A DNA stretch of 25,332 bases from a virus. Below the pieces are notes generated by a model, which searched no databases, was not told the DNA's origin, and saw only the letters and a list, made by a program, of their open reading frames with translations. This document shows, one piece after another, positions 1-8,957 of the stretch. Within the stretch, counting starts at the first letter, position 1. Each line of letters begins with the position of its first letter. The position numbers were made by a program, and so were the translations under genes. The stretch is from the IMG/VR virus record IMGVR_UViG_3300034096_000509, positions 1 to 25,332 of that record, one strand, 5' to 3'.

Positions 1-2002
1 ACTTCAGCTGGGACTGGTCCCAGTAGAGGTCTCGACCCGATGCCGGGAACGAATAGCCAGTCGCCATGAATGAGGCTGGCAGCAAGAACGGCTCGTTAGG
101 CAGGTACAAGATGTAGTGGCCCGAATCGATTCGGTCAGCCATCACTCCCACCACGCCAAATCCTGCGTTCACATCGTTGTACACTGCATGACTAGATGTG
201 ATCGGCCTCCCAACCATCTCGGCAGTTAGCGTATGTGCCGCCTGCTGCACGACGACTGCCTTGCAGGAGCCATTGTTCCTCGGCAGGGACAGCATCTCAA
301 TCTCTGCGGTATTCGCCAGCGTCCGATCAAGCCCCAGAGACAACCCGCCATAACCTCCACACAGGTTGCCATCCAGCATCACCTGGGAAGCGGCGAGGTT
401 GCCGGTGTGGATCGAGAAGTCATTCGCATACTTCAGGATCGAGTTGTCTTTGATGCGAATGCTGCCGCCAGTTGACAGCGAAGCAACCTCTATTGCCGCC
501 TTCTTGTAGCCCGTAACAAACTGGTATCCGCAGTTGTCGAAGGTGTTTCCAATGATCTCGTGGTCAGTTCCAGTTGACACATAAATCGCCGGAGTCACGA
601 AGTTCCTGAACGTGTTGTTTGTAAAGCGAACCTTGTCAACATTCTTGAACGACGAAACCAGCGGCGGAGAGATTACCTCGCAACGCAGTCCTCCGTTGAA
701 GGTGTTGTTCGAGACATTGGCCCTGGCAGCGTAAATGGCAATCGGCGTTGCGCCAGGACCACAGTGGAAGGTGTTATTGCGAATCACAGCGTCCCGATAC
801 CTGACGCTGATTCCCCTGTTCTGCACGCTCTGCTCGCCAGGGACGTAGAACACATTGTCTGATATCGTGATCCTCCGACCCTCTTCGTGCGGGTTCAGGA
901 TGGACACGCCGGAAAGAGTAGAGCCAGAAAGTCGCCCGTTGTTTCCAAACTTGTTGCCATGGATCAACACGTTCTTTACTGCGCCAACGCGATCAGCACT
1001 TGAGGAGCTGTGGATCAGTGATGCAGCCGCGCCGCCTGTTGTGTATGCGTGACGCATCCCGCCAAAAGTGCAGTGTTGCGTGTCCGTTCCATTGCAGATC
1101 GAGTCGAGGATCCCATACACAAGCCCTGCCTCAGAGTCATACTCGAAGTTCTCAACCGAACTCCAATGGCAGCCATGCCTCCGCACATTTGCACAGTACC
1201 TGAAGTGCGTCGTGCCAGGGTTCCACTCTCCGAAGTAGCAGTTGCTCAACTCAACGTCGTGACACCGCTCAAAGTAGAGAGCGGACATGTAGATCGACGG
1301 ACCAGCACTCGCACTGTAGTAGGCGTTTTTCATGCGGTAATTGAAGTTCCTAATCCTGATGCCTTTCATCATGTTAGGAACAACGGCTACTCGCGGAGCA
1401 CGCACCACTCCATTCAGAGTGACGGTCTGGTAAACCTCGTCAAGGAAGTCATCAAACACATAATCGCATCGACTGCCGGTCGTGGTATTGCATGTGCCGG
1501 TGCTGGCACGGCGATTGATACGCTGCAACTCCATAGGAAAGCTCTTGGTTCCCGTGGCGTGCGGCGTGTTGTCCGTCAGCTGGTTAAAGCCGTAGACAAT
1601 CACCCAATTACCAGTGGCAAGCTGGTAGCTGTAGGGAACACTGATGACACCAGCTCCAGCTGCGGTGTCCGTCATGTCAGCGTATGGTGCTGATGAATAC
1701 GAGAAGCCACCAGTGGTGATGCCATCACCCTGCGACTGGTTGTAGGATATCTTCGCGGTGATATCCTCTCGCACAAGCCAGCTGCCCTTGGAACACTCAA
1801 GGCCAGTCGGGCTGGTGAATACATGCTCGCCAGTAATGTGGACATCTCGGTCAATCAAGATCGTCGCTGGACGGTCTGTGGCTGCGTAGTATGCATTCGC
1901 TGCGGCTACGGCAGAAGCGAACCGCGCGTTGTCCACTCCGACAGTGCCAGTCCCCACGACCGAGATGACGTTGTCCTTGGTTGTCTTGATAGTCGCTACC
2001 AT
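1..2002 (-). CDS. tail spike with right-handed beta-helix (partial, 3' end off the window)
   Basis: The frame is open from an ATG at 2002 to the left edge of the window (667 codons, no stop), so the C terminus is missing. The middle of the protein carries a ladder of short Asn-rich turns (NNTF, NNKF and GNTF type, roughly residues 365-520), as in the pectate-lyase-like right-handed parallel beta-helix of phage tail spikes. This fold usually binds or cuts surface polysaccharide of the host; no catalytic residues can be assigned by eye. Many Cys residues are scattered through it. The start codon overlaps the stop of the tail-fibre gene (ATGGTAG), which fixes the start and implies translational coupling. 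Role as a receptor-binding spike is inferred from fold and position after the fibre gene. Confidence 0.8.
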   Translation of the reverse strand, partial: MVATIKTTKDNVISVVGTGTVGVDNARFASAVAAANAYYAATDRPATILIDRDVHITGEHVFTSPTGLECSKGSWLVREDITAKISYNQSQGDGITTGGFSYSSAPYADMTDTAAGAGVISVPYSYQLATGNWVIVYGFNQLTDNTPHATGTKSFPMELQRINRRASTGTCNTTTGSRCDYVFDDFLDEVYQTVTLNGVVRAPRVAVVPNMMKGIRIRNFNYRMKNAYYSASAGPSIYMSALYFERCHDVELSNCYFGEWNPGTTHFRYCANVRRHGCHWSSVENFEYDSEAGLVYGILDSICNGTDTQHCTFGGMRHAYTTGGAAASLIHSSSSADRVGAVKNVLIHGNKFGNNGRLSGSTLSGVSILNPHEEGRRITISDNVFYVPGEQSVQNRGISVRYRDAVIRNNTFHCGPGATPIAIYAARANVSNNTFNGGLRCEVISPPLVSSFKNVDKVRFTNNTFRNFVTPAIYVSTGTDHEIIGNTFDNCGYQFVTGYKKAAIEVASLSTGGSIRIKDNSILKYANDFSIHTGNLAASQVMLDGNLCGGYGGLSLGLDRTLANTAEIEMLSLPRNNGSCKAVVVQQAAHTLTAEMVGRPITSSHAVYNDVNAGFGVVGVMADRIDSGHYILYLPNEPFLLPASFMATGYSFPASGRDLYWDQSQLK

Positions 2003-4053
2003 GAGTTTGGCCCCAGTCCAAGTACGGTGCAATTAAACTTGCCAGACTCCAAGTAGTTCACCATCAGGATTGGGCCAATTCTTGGGTCAGAGTCAACGGG
2101 CTTCTGTGACTCGTACTTCAAGTCAGAGTGGTCCCAGAAAACAAACCTGCCACCGTTATCGATGGTATATCCGGTTGCAAAGAGAGCAGCCGAGATGTCG
2201 ATGGTCGATCCCTCCGTTGCATACCGAAAAGAAGCTGGAGAGACGTAATCCGAAAAGACACCTGTCGGCCATGCATCTGGGTTCGTGTCGACATAGACTG
2301 ACGACGCAGACATCGGATAGCCAATGTTGGCGGCAGTCAGGCCATGAGGAAGGCTGGTCACCATCAACGGATTCAAGGCCGGTGACTGGGGTCCAGTTGG
2401 CGTCACCCACTGCAAGTCAGACCCCGCTCCAACGCCTAGAACCTGACCATTGGATCCGATTGTGCTTGGAAACGTGTACGCTTGATTAAATCGAATCGCC
2501 CCGTTGGCCCCGACATTGATCCGCTCTGTGCCATCTGTCGCAATAGAGATTGGACGAGAGGCACCGCCAGAAGATCCCTTCTCGGTAGCTATGCAGCCTA
2601 CATTGCCAGACCATCCGATCAGGATTCGCTCGTAGTTGGCGACCGTCTGGTAAGCATTGTAGACGGCCAGCTTATTGGGAGCGGCACCACTCCGCACCTC
2701 AAGCAGGTTGGCCTGTGTGCTATGCAAGCCTGCTCCACCATTGCTCGTGCTTCCTAGCAGGGCAGATCTGAATTGAATGTCGGCGTCGTCGTCAACCTTC
2801 CACACGCCACCAGTCACCTGAATGTCGCCGTAGTCGTTGTCCGGCACGGTGAGGCTGGCACTGAGAGTAGTGCCAGTCATGGTCAGGCCAGTCCCGATGG
2901 TGATTTCCTGCGGGTCACCAGGGCTGGAAGATCCGCGACCAATAAGCCGGGATGCGGCTGTTACATCCTGCATCTTGGAGTAGGTGATGGAGTTCGAGTC
3001 CACCAACCAGGACGCCCCGGACGCGCTGACCGTGATGTCGCCCTTATCCCCATCACTTAAGCCGCCATCGGAGCCCTTTTGAGCCAAGATCGTCCAGTAG
3101 GCACCTTGGACCGGAGCCTGATTCACGCTGGACTGCAATGCCCTCCAGCTGCTGCCTTGGTGCAGCACGCCATCGTTGGCGGAGTAGCTGGCACTGCCTG
3201 ACCAGTTACCCTTCCAGACAATACCCGCTGGGCCTGCTGGGCCTGCTGGTCCAGGCGGTCCCTGCTGGGCAGTCAGGTCTCGAATGCAAACGACCCCGCC
3301 AGCACGATCAACAAACCAAGCAAAAGCCGGATCGTTTGCCGGACCACCACCCGCAAAGGTAATGACAGTGGGGCCAACCAGACCCAACGAGGCGGCATAG
3401 GACTGCGCCTCGGCTGGGGTTGGTTCTGATGGATTGGCTGGGTAGCTTCCCGGCATAGTGGCGTAGGCGTCTGCCGTGGCAGGCACCTCCAGTCGCTCCC
3501 AGATCGACCCTGTGGAGTACCAGAGATTGCCACCGGCCACATCCACATAGATGTCGTTGAGCGACGTAGGAAGGCCCAGGGGCGGCCCATTGCCGCGAGA
3601 CACCTCGGCTTCATTGGTGACAACATTCTGCCATGCACCATCGCCACGGAGGAATCTATTCTGATGACCAGCTGCCGGGGCCGGAACCAGTCCCTTGGTT
3701 CCAGCCGCACCAGCGGTTGCACCCGTCATCACGGCAATTCGTGAGGTCGCCGAGGCGGGGCTTACAAATTCAACGCCAGTGGCATCAGCCTTGGCGGTTA
3801 CGAAGAAAGTGCCAGAGCCAACGTAGGAACCAGGAGTGTCGGCCAGAGCAATGAACTCATCGACGACACCGCTTGCACCAGTACTCGGTTGCCAGCCATC
3901 ATTTGCGTAAACGTAAAGGATGGAATTGGCCGTGTTGAAGAACTGACTTCCATCAGCAAACTTGCCAGGGGGCAGCGATGCACCCACCTGGATCTGATTG
4001 GTGTCAGCATTCAGCGGAGAGAACTTCTTAGACGCTGGCTTGACGTTCGCCAT
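1996..4053 (-). CDS. tail fibre protein with collagen-like segment
   Basis: The 685-residue protein has a modular tail-fibre layout. Residues 111-141 hold a motif common in phage fibres (GTKGLVPAPAAG followed by FLRGDGAWQ). Residues 265-277 are a short collagen-like Gly-X-Y run (GPPGPAGPAGPAG). Residues 280-325 resemble a small Trp-rich carbohydrate-binding repeat (WKGNWSGSASY). Residues 333-400 carry the fibre motif SDGDKGDITVS, followed by SYSKMQ-like and IGRGS elements. The C-terminal 120 residues are probably a beta-rich receptor-binding or chaperone-type head, not assigned. The ATG overlaps the stop of the upstream gene by one base (TAATG). It probably forms trimeric fibres for host attachment. 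Family level is confident; the exact domain ends are not. Confidence 0.82.
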   Translation of the reverse strand: MANVKPASKKFSPLNADTNQIQVGASLPPGKFADGSQFFNTANSILYVYANDGWQPSTGASGVVDEFIALADTPGSYVGSGTFFVTAKADATGVEFVSPASATSRIAVMTGATAGAAGTKGLVPAPAAGHQNRFLRGDGAWQNVVTNEAEVSRGNGPPLGLPTSLNDIYVDVAGGNLWYSTGSIWERLEVPATADAYATMPGSYPANPSEPTPAEAQSYAASLGLVGPTVITFAGGGPANDPAFAWFVDRAGGVVCIRDLTAQQGPPGPAGPAGPAGIVWKGNWSGSASYSANDGVLHQGSSWRALQSSVNQAPVQGAYWTILAQKGSDGGLSDGDKGDITVSASGASWLVDSNSITYSKMQDVTAASRLIGRGSSSPGDPQEITIGTGLTMTGTTLSASLTVPDNDYGDIQVTGGVWKVDDDADIQFRSALLGSTSNGGAGLHSTQANLLEVRSGAAPNKLAVYNAYQTVANYERILIGWSGNVGCIATEKGSSGGASRPISIATDGTERINVGANGAIRFNQAYTFPSTIGSNGQVLGVGAGSDLQWVTPTGPQSPALNPLMVTSLPHGLTAANIGYPMSASSVYVDTNPDAWPTGVFSDYVSPASFRYATEGSTIDISAALFATGYTIDNGGRFVFWDHSDLKYESQKPVDSDPRIGPILMVNYLESGKFNCTVLGLGPNSW

Positions 4054-4481
4054 TACTGCTCCACGATCAACTCAAACTTCAGCGGATCATCACCCTCGTC
4101 GGGCGACCAGTAACGGCCATTGCGGCGGTTGTAGTCCGCACGAGCAGTCTCTGGATCCGACGCATCAGACCAGAACTCGTGGGTGACCGGGTCACCTGCC
4201 GCATCACGATACCTAGAATTATGAACCCGCCAGCGATTGCTACCGTTTCCGCGAGATGCAATACGCACCTGCTGAACGATGTCATTCGCCTTCTGGCTCA
4301 CCTCCTCCAGGCTCTCTCTCTTACCCGTAAGCGACCGAAGCTGTAGCTCCATCGAGCGAATACGGGATTGCAGTGCCTCCGTGTCGCCCTCCTGCTGCAT
4401 TCTCGGAGCTGGCTCCGTCAATGACTTGGGAGGACGACCTGGACCACGCTTTACTTCAATCTCTTCCACGTCTTGCCCCAC
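4053..4481 (-). CDS. small coiled-coil virion-region protein with AT-hook-like N terminus
   Basis: No family is recognised. The 142-residue protein starts with GTG, 14 bases after the capsid gene stop. Residues 11-20 (KRGPGRPPKS) resemble an AT-hook, the short GRP-centred motif that binds the minor groove of AT-rich DNA. Residues 31-75 look like a charged amphipathic helix or coiled coil. The C-terminal half is acidic and aromatic (HEFWSD, RNGRYWSPDEG). It lies between the probable capsid protein and the tail fibre, where a head-tail connector or completion protein would be usual, so a virion or DNA-associated role is possible but is inference only. The AT-hook match is short and could be chance. 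Confidence 0.7.
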   Translation of the reverse strand: MGQDVEEIEVKRGPGRPPKSLTEPAPRMQQEGDTEALQSRIRSMELQLRSLTGKRESLEEVSQKANDIVQQVRIASRGNGSNRWRVHNSRYRDAAGDPVTHEFWSDASDPETARADYNRRNGRYWSPDEGDDPLKFELIVEQ

Positions 4482-4495
4482 TTTCTAAAGACTGG

Positions 4496-5869
4496 CTAGT
4501 CGAGAGGATCGGGCGTGTAGAACGCACGAATCAGGAGCGACATCCACGGGCGGAGCCACATATAGCTGGCCTTCCGCTCGTACCGGCGCATCCAGGTCAC
4601 ACCACGGTCGAAGTACTGCCAAGTGTCCGTACCCGACAGTTCGCGAGTGCTGACATCGAAGTCGACCATGAAGCCGAACGTCTCCGCCAGCGACTTCGAC
4701 ACCAGATAGGTGTTGGTCGCGGCGTAGGCAGCCTGGGCGTCATTGTAGGTCCGAGTCGTCCCGCCAATGTCGACGTAGGCTCCGCTCTTGTAGAACTTCA
4801 CCAGCTCGTCATACACCCAGCGACTCATCAGCGGATTGGTCGACCAGCCGTCTCGGCCCATTCGATCAGTCACTGCTGCACACTCGCAGTCCTGGCCGGA
4901 CTGGGCGCGAGTGATCGACTTCGGTGCAATCATATCCAGGTACGGATACTTCTGGCAGTCTCGCGTCAACATGACCTGATAGCCATTTCCGCAGTCAATC
5001 GGGAAACAGTTATACGGATCACGCATGTCTTCATAGACCTGCTCGATAGCACACAGCGGAGCCTCGGAGCAGCCGTTGAGCTTCAGAGAAGGATTCTCGA
5101 TCAGGTTTGTCCACGGAGCACCCGAACCCTTGTAGCCAGACGAGTAGGTCGTACCGTCGTAGCTGTAGGGGTAGCTGCACATGCCAGCACCCTTGATGTC
5201 GAACATCAGGCGAGCGGCATTCTTCTCGTCGATAACATCGAACCAGCGCACACGCTGCTCGATCTGTCGACGCACCTCGCCCGTGGGGTCCACGCACACG
5301 AGGTTGCGATGGAGGGCGAAGCTGAAGCTGACGTAGTTCGGCTTCGGCATCGTCCAGCAACGCTGGCGACCAAGCTGGTAGAACCGTGCTGGCTCCTCAT
5401 CCTCCTCCGACTTTCCGCACAGGTCCGGCGGGGGATCCATGGGGAACTCGCACAGCTTGCGGTCGTTGTAGCTGGAGCAGGGGGCATCCACCCGCGTGAC
5501 CAGACCACGCAGCAGCGTGGGGGCCATGTCGCAGGTGAACTGAGCCATCTGCCGCGTCACGCACCGATCCAGGAACTGGTCGAAGTAGCTCGCCTTGATG
5601 GCAGCCTCTGCCGATTCCTTGAGTGGCTTCAGCGTTTCCTTGCTCTGGATCCGGCCCGAGTTGTTGAACAGGTCGAACACCTGCTTCGGCATGATCCGCT
5701 CGAAGAGATGCTTGTAGTCCAGCTCGTTGAAGTCCAGCTCCCGGTCGAGGGCGCGATTGTCTACATCGCGAAAGACTTCTTGCAGGCGTTCCTGGCTAGT
5801 CACCGTGCCGTTCGGGGCGGCACTACGGTAGCCTTCGACCAGGAAGTCGTTAATGTTGGTCTTGGACAT
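4496..5869 (-). CDS. probable major capsid protein
   Basis: The 457-residue protein follows TerL, portal, protease/scaffold and a small decoration-like protein, the standard place for the major capsid protein in tailed phages. It has one of the strongest ribosome binding sites in the window (AGGAGGACATT before ATG), as expected for the most abundant virion protein. No sequence signature proves an HK97 fold, so the call rests on size, order and translation signal. It is unusually Cys-rich for a capsid protein (15 Cys by eye, including PCSSY, CGNG and CEC), which hints at disulfides or metal binding. Alternative: a major structural protein other than the capsid. A 755-codon frame on the opposite strand here is a shadow. 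Confidence 0.68.
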   Translation of the reverse strand: MSKTNINDFLVEGYRSAAPNGTVTSQERLQEVFRDVDNRALDRELDFNELDYKHLFERIMPKQVFDLFNNSGRIQSKETLKPLKESAEAAIKASYFDQFLDRCVTRQMAQFTCDMAPTLLRGLVTRVDAPCSSYNDRKLCEFPMDPPPDLCGKSEEDEEPARFYQLGRQRCWTMPKPNYVSFSFALHRNLVCVDPTGEVRRQIEQRVRWFDVIDEKNAARLMFDIKGAGMCSYPYSYDGTTYSSGYKGSGAPWTNLIENPSLKLNGCSEAPLCAIEQVYEDMRDPYNCFPIDCGNGYQVMLTRDCQKYPYLDMIAPKSITRAQSGQDCECAAVTDRMGRDGWSTNPLMSRWVYDELVKFYKSGAYVDIGGTTRTYNDAQAAYAATNTYLVSKSLAETFGFMVDFDVSTRELSGTDTWQYFDRGVTWMRRYERKASYMWLRPWMSLLIRAFYTPDPLD

Positions 5870-5878
5870 AATGTCCTC

Positions 5879-6415
5879 CTAGCTACAGAACTTGCCGACC
5901 GCGTTCGTCACGTTGGCAATGGTGAGTGGGGTAGTGGGCGATTCGTCAGCCACCGGGCCAGCGGTCTGGCAGTTGTCGGAGTACTGAGACTGGCAGATAC
6001 ATGGACCATGCTGGATGGCCGTCAAGATCGGAGTATCGCCTTCGCCAGCGACTGCGAACTTGGTGTTGCTCACAGCAGATCCATCGAGATACGGGATGAA
6101 TCCAGTGACTCCACCGACAACCTCGGTTGCCGAGGAGATGTCGAATTGGAACAGACCGCAGGTCCAGACGACCAGAACGCGATCCACGCCGGGCCGAACG
6201 AAATCCTGAACGACGCCCTTTACGGGGCTGTTCTGGATATCAGACACGCTGCTCGTGGAAGAGAACGGACGAATCATGTTCGTCGTCGTATCGAGGAACA
6301 CCCAGCAGTTCGGAGCGGGGATGCCCCATTCCGGGTCCACCGGCAGTTCGTAGTAAGCATGGTCGTACTTCCGGCGAAGCCCGACGTTTGCATGGTTGGT
6401 TGCAGTACAAGCCAT
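5879..6415 (-). CDS. probable head decoration protein
   Basis: This 178-residue protein sits between the protease/scaffold gene and the probable major capsid gene, where head-stabilising decoration proteins (lambda gpD-like position) are often found. It is beta-rich in appearance, with many Val, Ile, Gly and Thr residues, and has seven Cys including a GPCICQ cluster near residue 138. Its start has a good AAAGGAG site eight bases upstream, and it is separated from the next gene by only nine bases. The function is inferred from position and size; no diagnostic motif is visible. Confidence 0.55.
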   Translation of the reverse strand: MACTATNHANVGLRRKYDHAYYELPVDPEWGIPAPNCWVFLDTTTNMIRPFSSTSSVSDIQNSPVKGVVQDFVRPGVDRVLVVWTCGLFQFDISSATEVVGGVTGFIPYLDGSAVSNTKFAVAGEGDTPILTAIQHGPCICQSQYSDNCQTAGPVADESPTTPLTIANVTNAVGKFCS

Positions 6416-6427
6416 CGTGAAACTCCT

Positions 6428-6886
6428 TTAGAAGCGGTTCTGAAAACCAATCTTATTGATGGGGGCCGAACCGCTGGCATACGCTGCGCCACTCGTACTG
6501 TCGGGCGTCGAGACACCCGGCTCCGGCTGGCTGACATTGGCGGTCTTGCTGGCCTTGATTTCTGCCAGCACTTCACGGATCTGCTCTTCTCCAAGCGGAA
6601 GAAGGCTCTCGACAAGCCTCTCGCTGACAGCAGAGCCTAGGACTTCTTTCGCCGCTTCGTGGATGTGCTTTTGCTTCGCCGCACGTTCTTCCACCGCCCG
6701 ATACTCGGAAAGCGTCGACTCGACTTCATTTAGCTTCTCCTGGAGAGATTCCTTCTCAGCCACGACCTTGGCAAGTTCTTTCTGGGCCACGGTCAACTCG
6801 TTCTTCGCGGTATCCTCGGCGAGGATTTCGTTGCGCAGCTGCTCGACCAGTTCGGCGTGCTGCGTCTTCAGGGTCTTAAGATCCAT
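6428..6886 (-). CDS. nested in-frame scaffold protein from internal start (candidate)
   Basis: Met169 of the protease gene (ATG at 6886) is preceded by GGAG with nine bases between it and the ATG (GGAGACAGTACAG). Starting there would give a 152-residue protein made only of the coiled-coil scaffold part. Phage lambda makes its scaffold Nu3 the same way from inside the protease gene C, so the arrangement has a well-known precedent. What is seen is the ATG, its spacing and the domain boundary; that it is used is inference. Confidence 0.42.
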   Translation of the reverse strand: MDLKTLKTQHAELVEQLRNEILAEDTAKNELTVAQKELAKVVAEKESLQEKLNEVESTLSEYRAVEERAAKQKHIHEAAKEVLGSAVSERLVESLLPLGEEQIREVLAEIKASKTANVSQPEPGVSTPDSTSGAAYASGSAPINKIGFQNRF

Positions 6887-7390
6887 CTGTACTGTCTCCG
6901 ATTCAAACAATGAGCGGTTCGTTCCGCCTCGATAGACAGCGGCGACCCCGTCCACTTCGATTAAACGCTCGACATGGAGGATACCCCCCTCGTCCACTTC
7001 TCCCTGGTACACACTGACCTCATGGGACAGAGGGACGTTTTCGGGAAAATGCTCCGCGTCGTAGCAGATCTTTTCCGTTAGCTCGTCCGCAGGGTTCAGG
7101 TGCCAGTCGTAATAACTCGCGGCCTTGTCGGTCCCGAGACTACGAGCTGTTCCGTTTCGCAGCTGGCCGTTCTGGCTGTGGTAGTCACGGTCTTCGCGGT
7201 TATGTCCACCACGAACCGTCACAGGCAGATTTTCGCAGAGAACCGAGGAGTCCTTGATCGCAGCATCCTCGTAGACTCGGCCATTGCGACTGGTGCGCCC
7301 AAGGACTTTCACGCCCTTGATGATCCAGTTTTCCCGGTCCACAGTGGAACCGCGAAAGTCGAAGCTCTCGACAAGTCGTTCTGGTTTCAT
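6428..7390 (-). CDS. prohead protease fused to scaffold protein
   Basis: Residues 1-165 resemble phage prohead (head maturation) proteases: the SRNGRVY motif near residue 34, a His in RGGH near residue 63, and DAEHFPENVPLSHEVSV near residues 110-126, where SH is the likely nucleophile region, followed by a closing SLFES. From memory this pattern is also found in planctomycete phage-like proteins. Residues 175-290 are a long charged coiled coil rich in Glu and Lys, typical of scaffold proteins. The protease would cleave scaffold and capsid precursor during head maturation. The ATG at 7390 has AGGAG four bases upstream. An in-frame internal start (listed separately) may make free scaffold. Assignment of catalytic residues is by similarity only. 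Confidence 0.75.
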   Translation of the reverse strand: MKPERLVESFDFRGSTVDRENWIIKGVKVLGRTSRNGRVYEDAAIKDSSVLCENLPVTVRGGHNREDRDYHSQNGQLRNGTARSLGTDKAASYYDWHLNPADELTEKICYDAEHFPENVPLSHEVSVYQGEVDEGGILHVERLIEVDGVAAVYRGGTNRSLFESETVQMDLKTLKTQHAELVEQLRNEILAEDTAKNELTVAQKELAKVVAEKESLQEKLNEVESTLSEYRAVEERAAKQKHIHEAAKEVLGSAVSERLVESLLPLGEEQIREVLAEIKASKTANVSQPEPGVSTPDSTSGAAYASGSAPINKIGFQNRF

Positions 7391-7415
7391 GGCACTCCTA
7401 TATATGAAGAGGCTG

Positions 7416-8957
7416 TCAGCTTCCCTGCTGGCTTCCGTTCACAGCCTCAGGAGGATTATTAGTAGACAGATCTGCGTCAGTTCGCACTGGAGTTGCTTCT
7501 CGAACTTTCAACTCATAGACCATCTGCTCGTCATCAACATCCATGCGTCGATTGATCTGCTGGGCGGACACAACTCCCTCGCGATACAACTCCAGCATCA
7601 CATTCATTTCTTTAGCCCAGTCGCGTATGGCTGCTGTCGGGTACTCGGCACGAATGCGGACAGACGACTGCACTGAAGCCAACTTGGCCGCAGTCCAACC
7701 CAGCTTCCTGGCAACCGCCTGCCACATGAGGCTCACATCCTGAGCAGACTGGTTCTTCTGCTCACGCTGGATCCGCAAAGCGAACGGACCTTCGGCTGCA
7801 ATCAGCGAAGAGCGGTTCCCGGTATTTGCGTCACCAGTCGCCATAAACTCTGGGATTCCATAAACATTTCCCAGGATTCTCTGAAGCGACTGGATCAATT
7901 CAACGTATTGAGTGGCGCGGACATTCATGCCGGGAAGCTCCAACTCCGCTCCCTTGACATGCACGATCTGCCCAGGGTTCGGCCTGCCGTCGTTTTCCTG
8001 GACCATCTTCTGGGTCTGCTTAGCGATGTTCCGCAGTGCATCCGCAGTGGTCGCGGCTTTGTGGGTGTAGACCGCAGCGAAGCTGGACTGGGTGATCGCC
8101 AACTCCACCATGGCGTTGATCACCTCCTCCAGTTGCTTGCAATGGCAGTACACATCGTAGAAGGCAGGCACCCCTCTCGGGTCGTTCATGTCCACCCCAG
8201 CCTTGCCTGACTGGATGTTGGAGGCTGGCTCGAACAAATACTCAGAAGTTTTTCCGAGTTGGGCATTTTGCCCAATGCGCCTTCTCCAGTAGCCCAGGAT
8301 GTTGCAGGCATCGTTCAGGTCGGTGACCACGCCGAACTCGCCCAGCCAGACATGGCTGCCGACGACGGGGACCATCTGTCCTCCAGCATTGAGCATGCGG
8401 ATTTGGTCCAGGGGGCCATTGGCCGTCACGGCAGACTGGATGAAGGACGGAGGGCGGACATCCATGGGCTCGATGAACCGGACCCATAGCTTGCCGTTGG
8501 GGTAGAAGCCGAACTTGCGAAACCACTGGCCGTCCCGGTAATGGCGGCGGACGGTTTCCTCCTGGAGCAAGTACCAGCCTGTGGCGTTGCCCAGGTCCAC
8601 CTCCTCCATGATGTCTTCGATGGCACCCTCGATCCGCGTCAGAGTGCTTTGGGTCACCGACTTCCCCGTCTTCCGCTGGGGGATGTACTTGTGGCCCTTC
8701 GCCACGCAGTAGGAGACGAGGTGTTCGATCATCGCCCGGATGATGGGGAACCTCCATAGCTCGAAACCGACGCGGTACATGTGGTCCATGCTCATCGCGT
8801 CGTAGTAGGGAAGCCTCTTGCCACCGTCCTCCCAGTAGCCGAACGTGCCAAAGCCGTTCCACCCTGACTGGCAGAGGGCCTGCCTCGACAACCCGCCCAA
8901 GCGATTCGACAACTGCTCCATGATCTGGAGTTCACCGCTTACAGATTCATCGATCAT
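7416..8957 (-). CDS. portal protein
   Basis: This 513-residue protein is immediately downstream of TerL, sharing an ATGA overlap. It has features of phage portals: a DPRGVPAFYDVY segment near residues 259-270 (the usual RGxP turn), a helix-rich region after it with repeated Ala and Gln, and the segment NTGNRSSLIAAEGPFALRIQ that resembles the conserved region before the portal crown helix. Portals form the twelve-fold ring at one head vertex through which DNA is packaged and to which the terminase docks. Length is within the usual 400-550 range. A polar tail (residues 485-513) ends the protein. Confidence 0.87.
   Translation of the reverse strand: MIDESVSGELQIMEQLSNRLGGLSRQALCQSGWNGFGTFGYWEDGGKRLPYYDAMSMDHMYRVGFELWRFPIIRAMIEHLVSYCVAKGHKYIPQRKTGKSVTQSTLTRIEGAIEDIMEEVDLGNATGWYLLQEETVRRHYRDGQWFRKFGFYPNGKLWVRFIEPMDVRPPSFIQSAVTANGPLDQIRMLNAGGQMVPVVGSHVWLGEFGVVTDLNDACNILGYWRRRIGQNAQLGKTSEYLFEPASNIQSGKAGVDMNDPRGVPAFYDVYCHCKQLEEVINAMVELAITQSSFAAVYTHKAATTADALRNIAKQTQKMVQENDGRPNPGQIVHVKGAELELPGMNVRATQYVELIQSLQRILGNVYGIPEFMATGDANTGNRSSLIAAEGPFALRIQREQKNQSAQDVSLMWQAVARKLGWTAAKLASVQSSVRIRAEYPTAAIRDWAKEMNVMLELYREGVVSAQQINRRMDVDDEQMVYELKVREATPVRTDADLSTNNPPEAVNGSQQGS

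Noticed and set aside
1049-1693. 214-codon plus-strand open frame
   Set aside because: Antisense shadow of the beta-helix tail spike, whose minus-strand frame is open over 2 kb with a clear repeat pattern.
4373-6640. 755-codon plus-strand open frame
   Set aside because: It lies antisense to the capsid, decoration and coiled-coil genes, which have strong ribosome binding sites and tight spacing. The plus frame has no site and reads like a shadow (His/Arg/Val-rich, no domain pattern).
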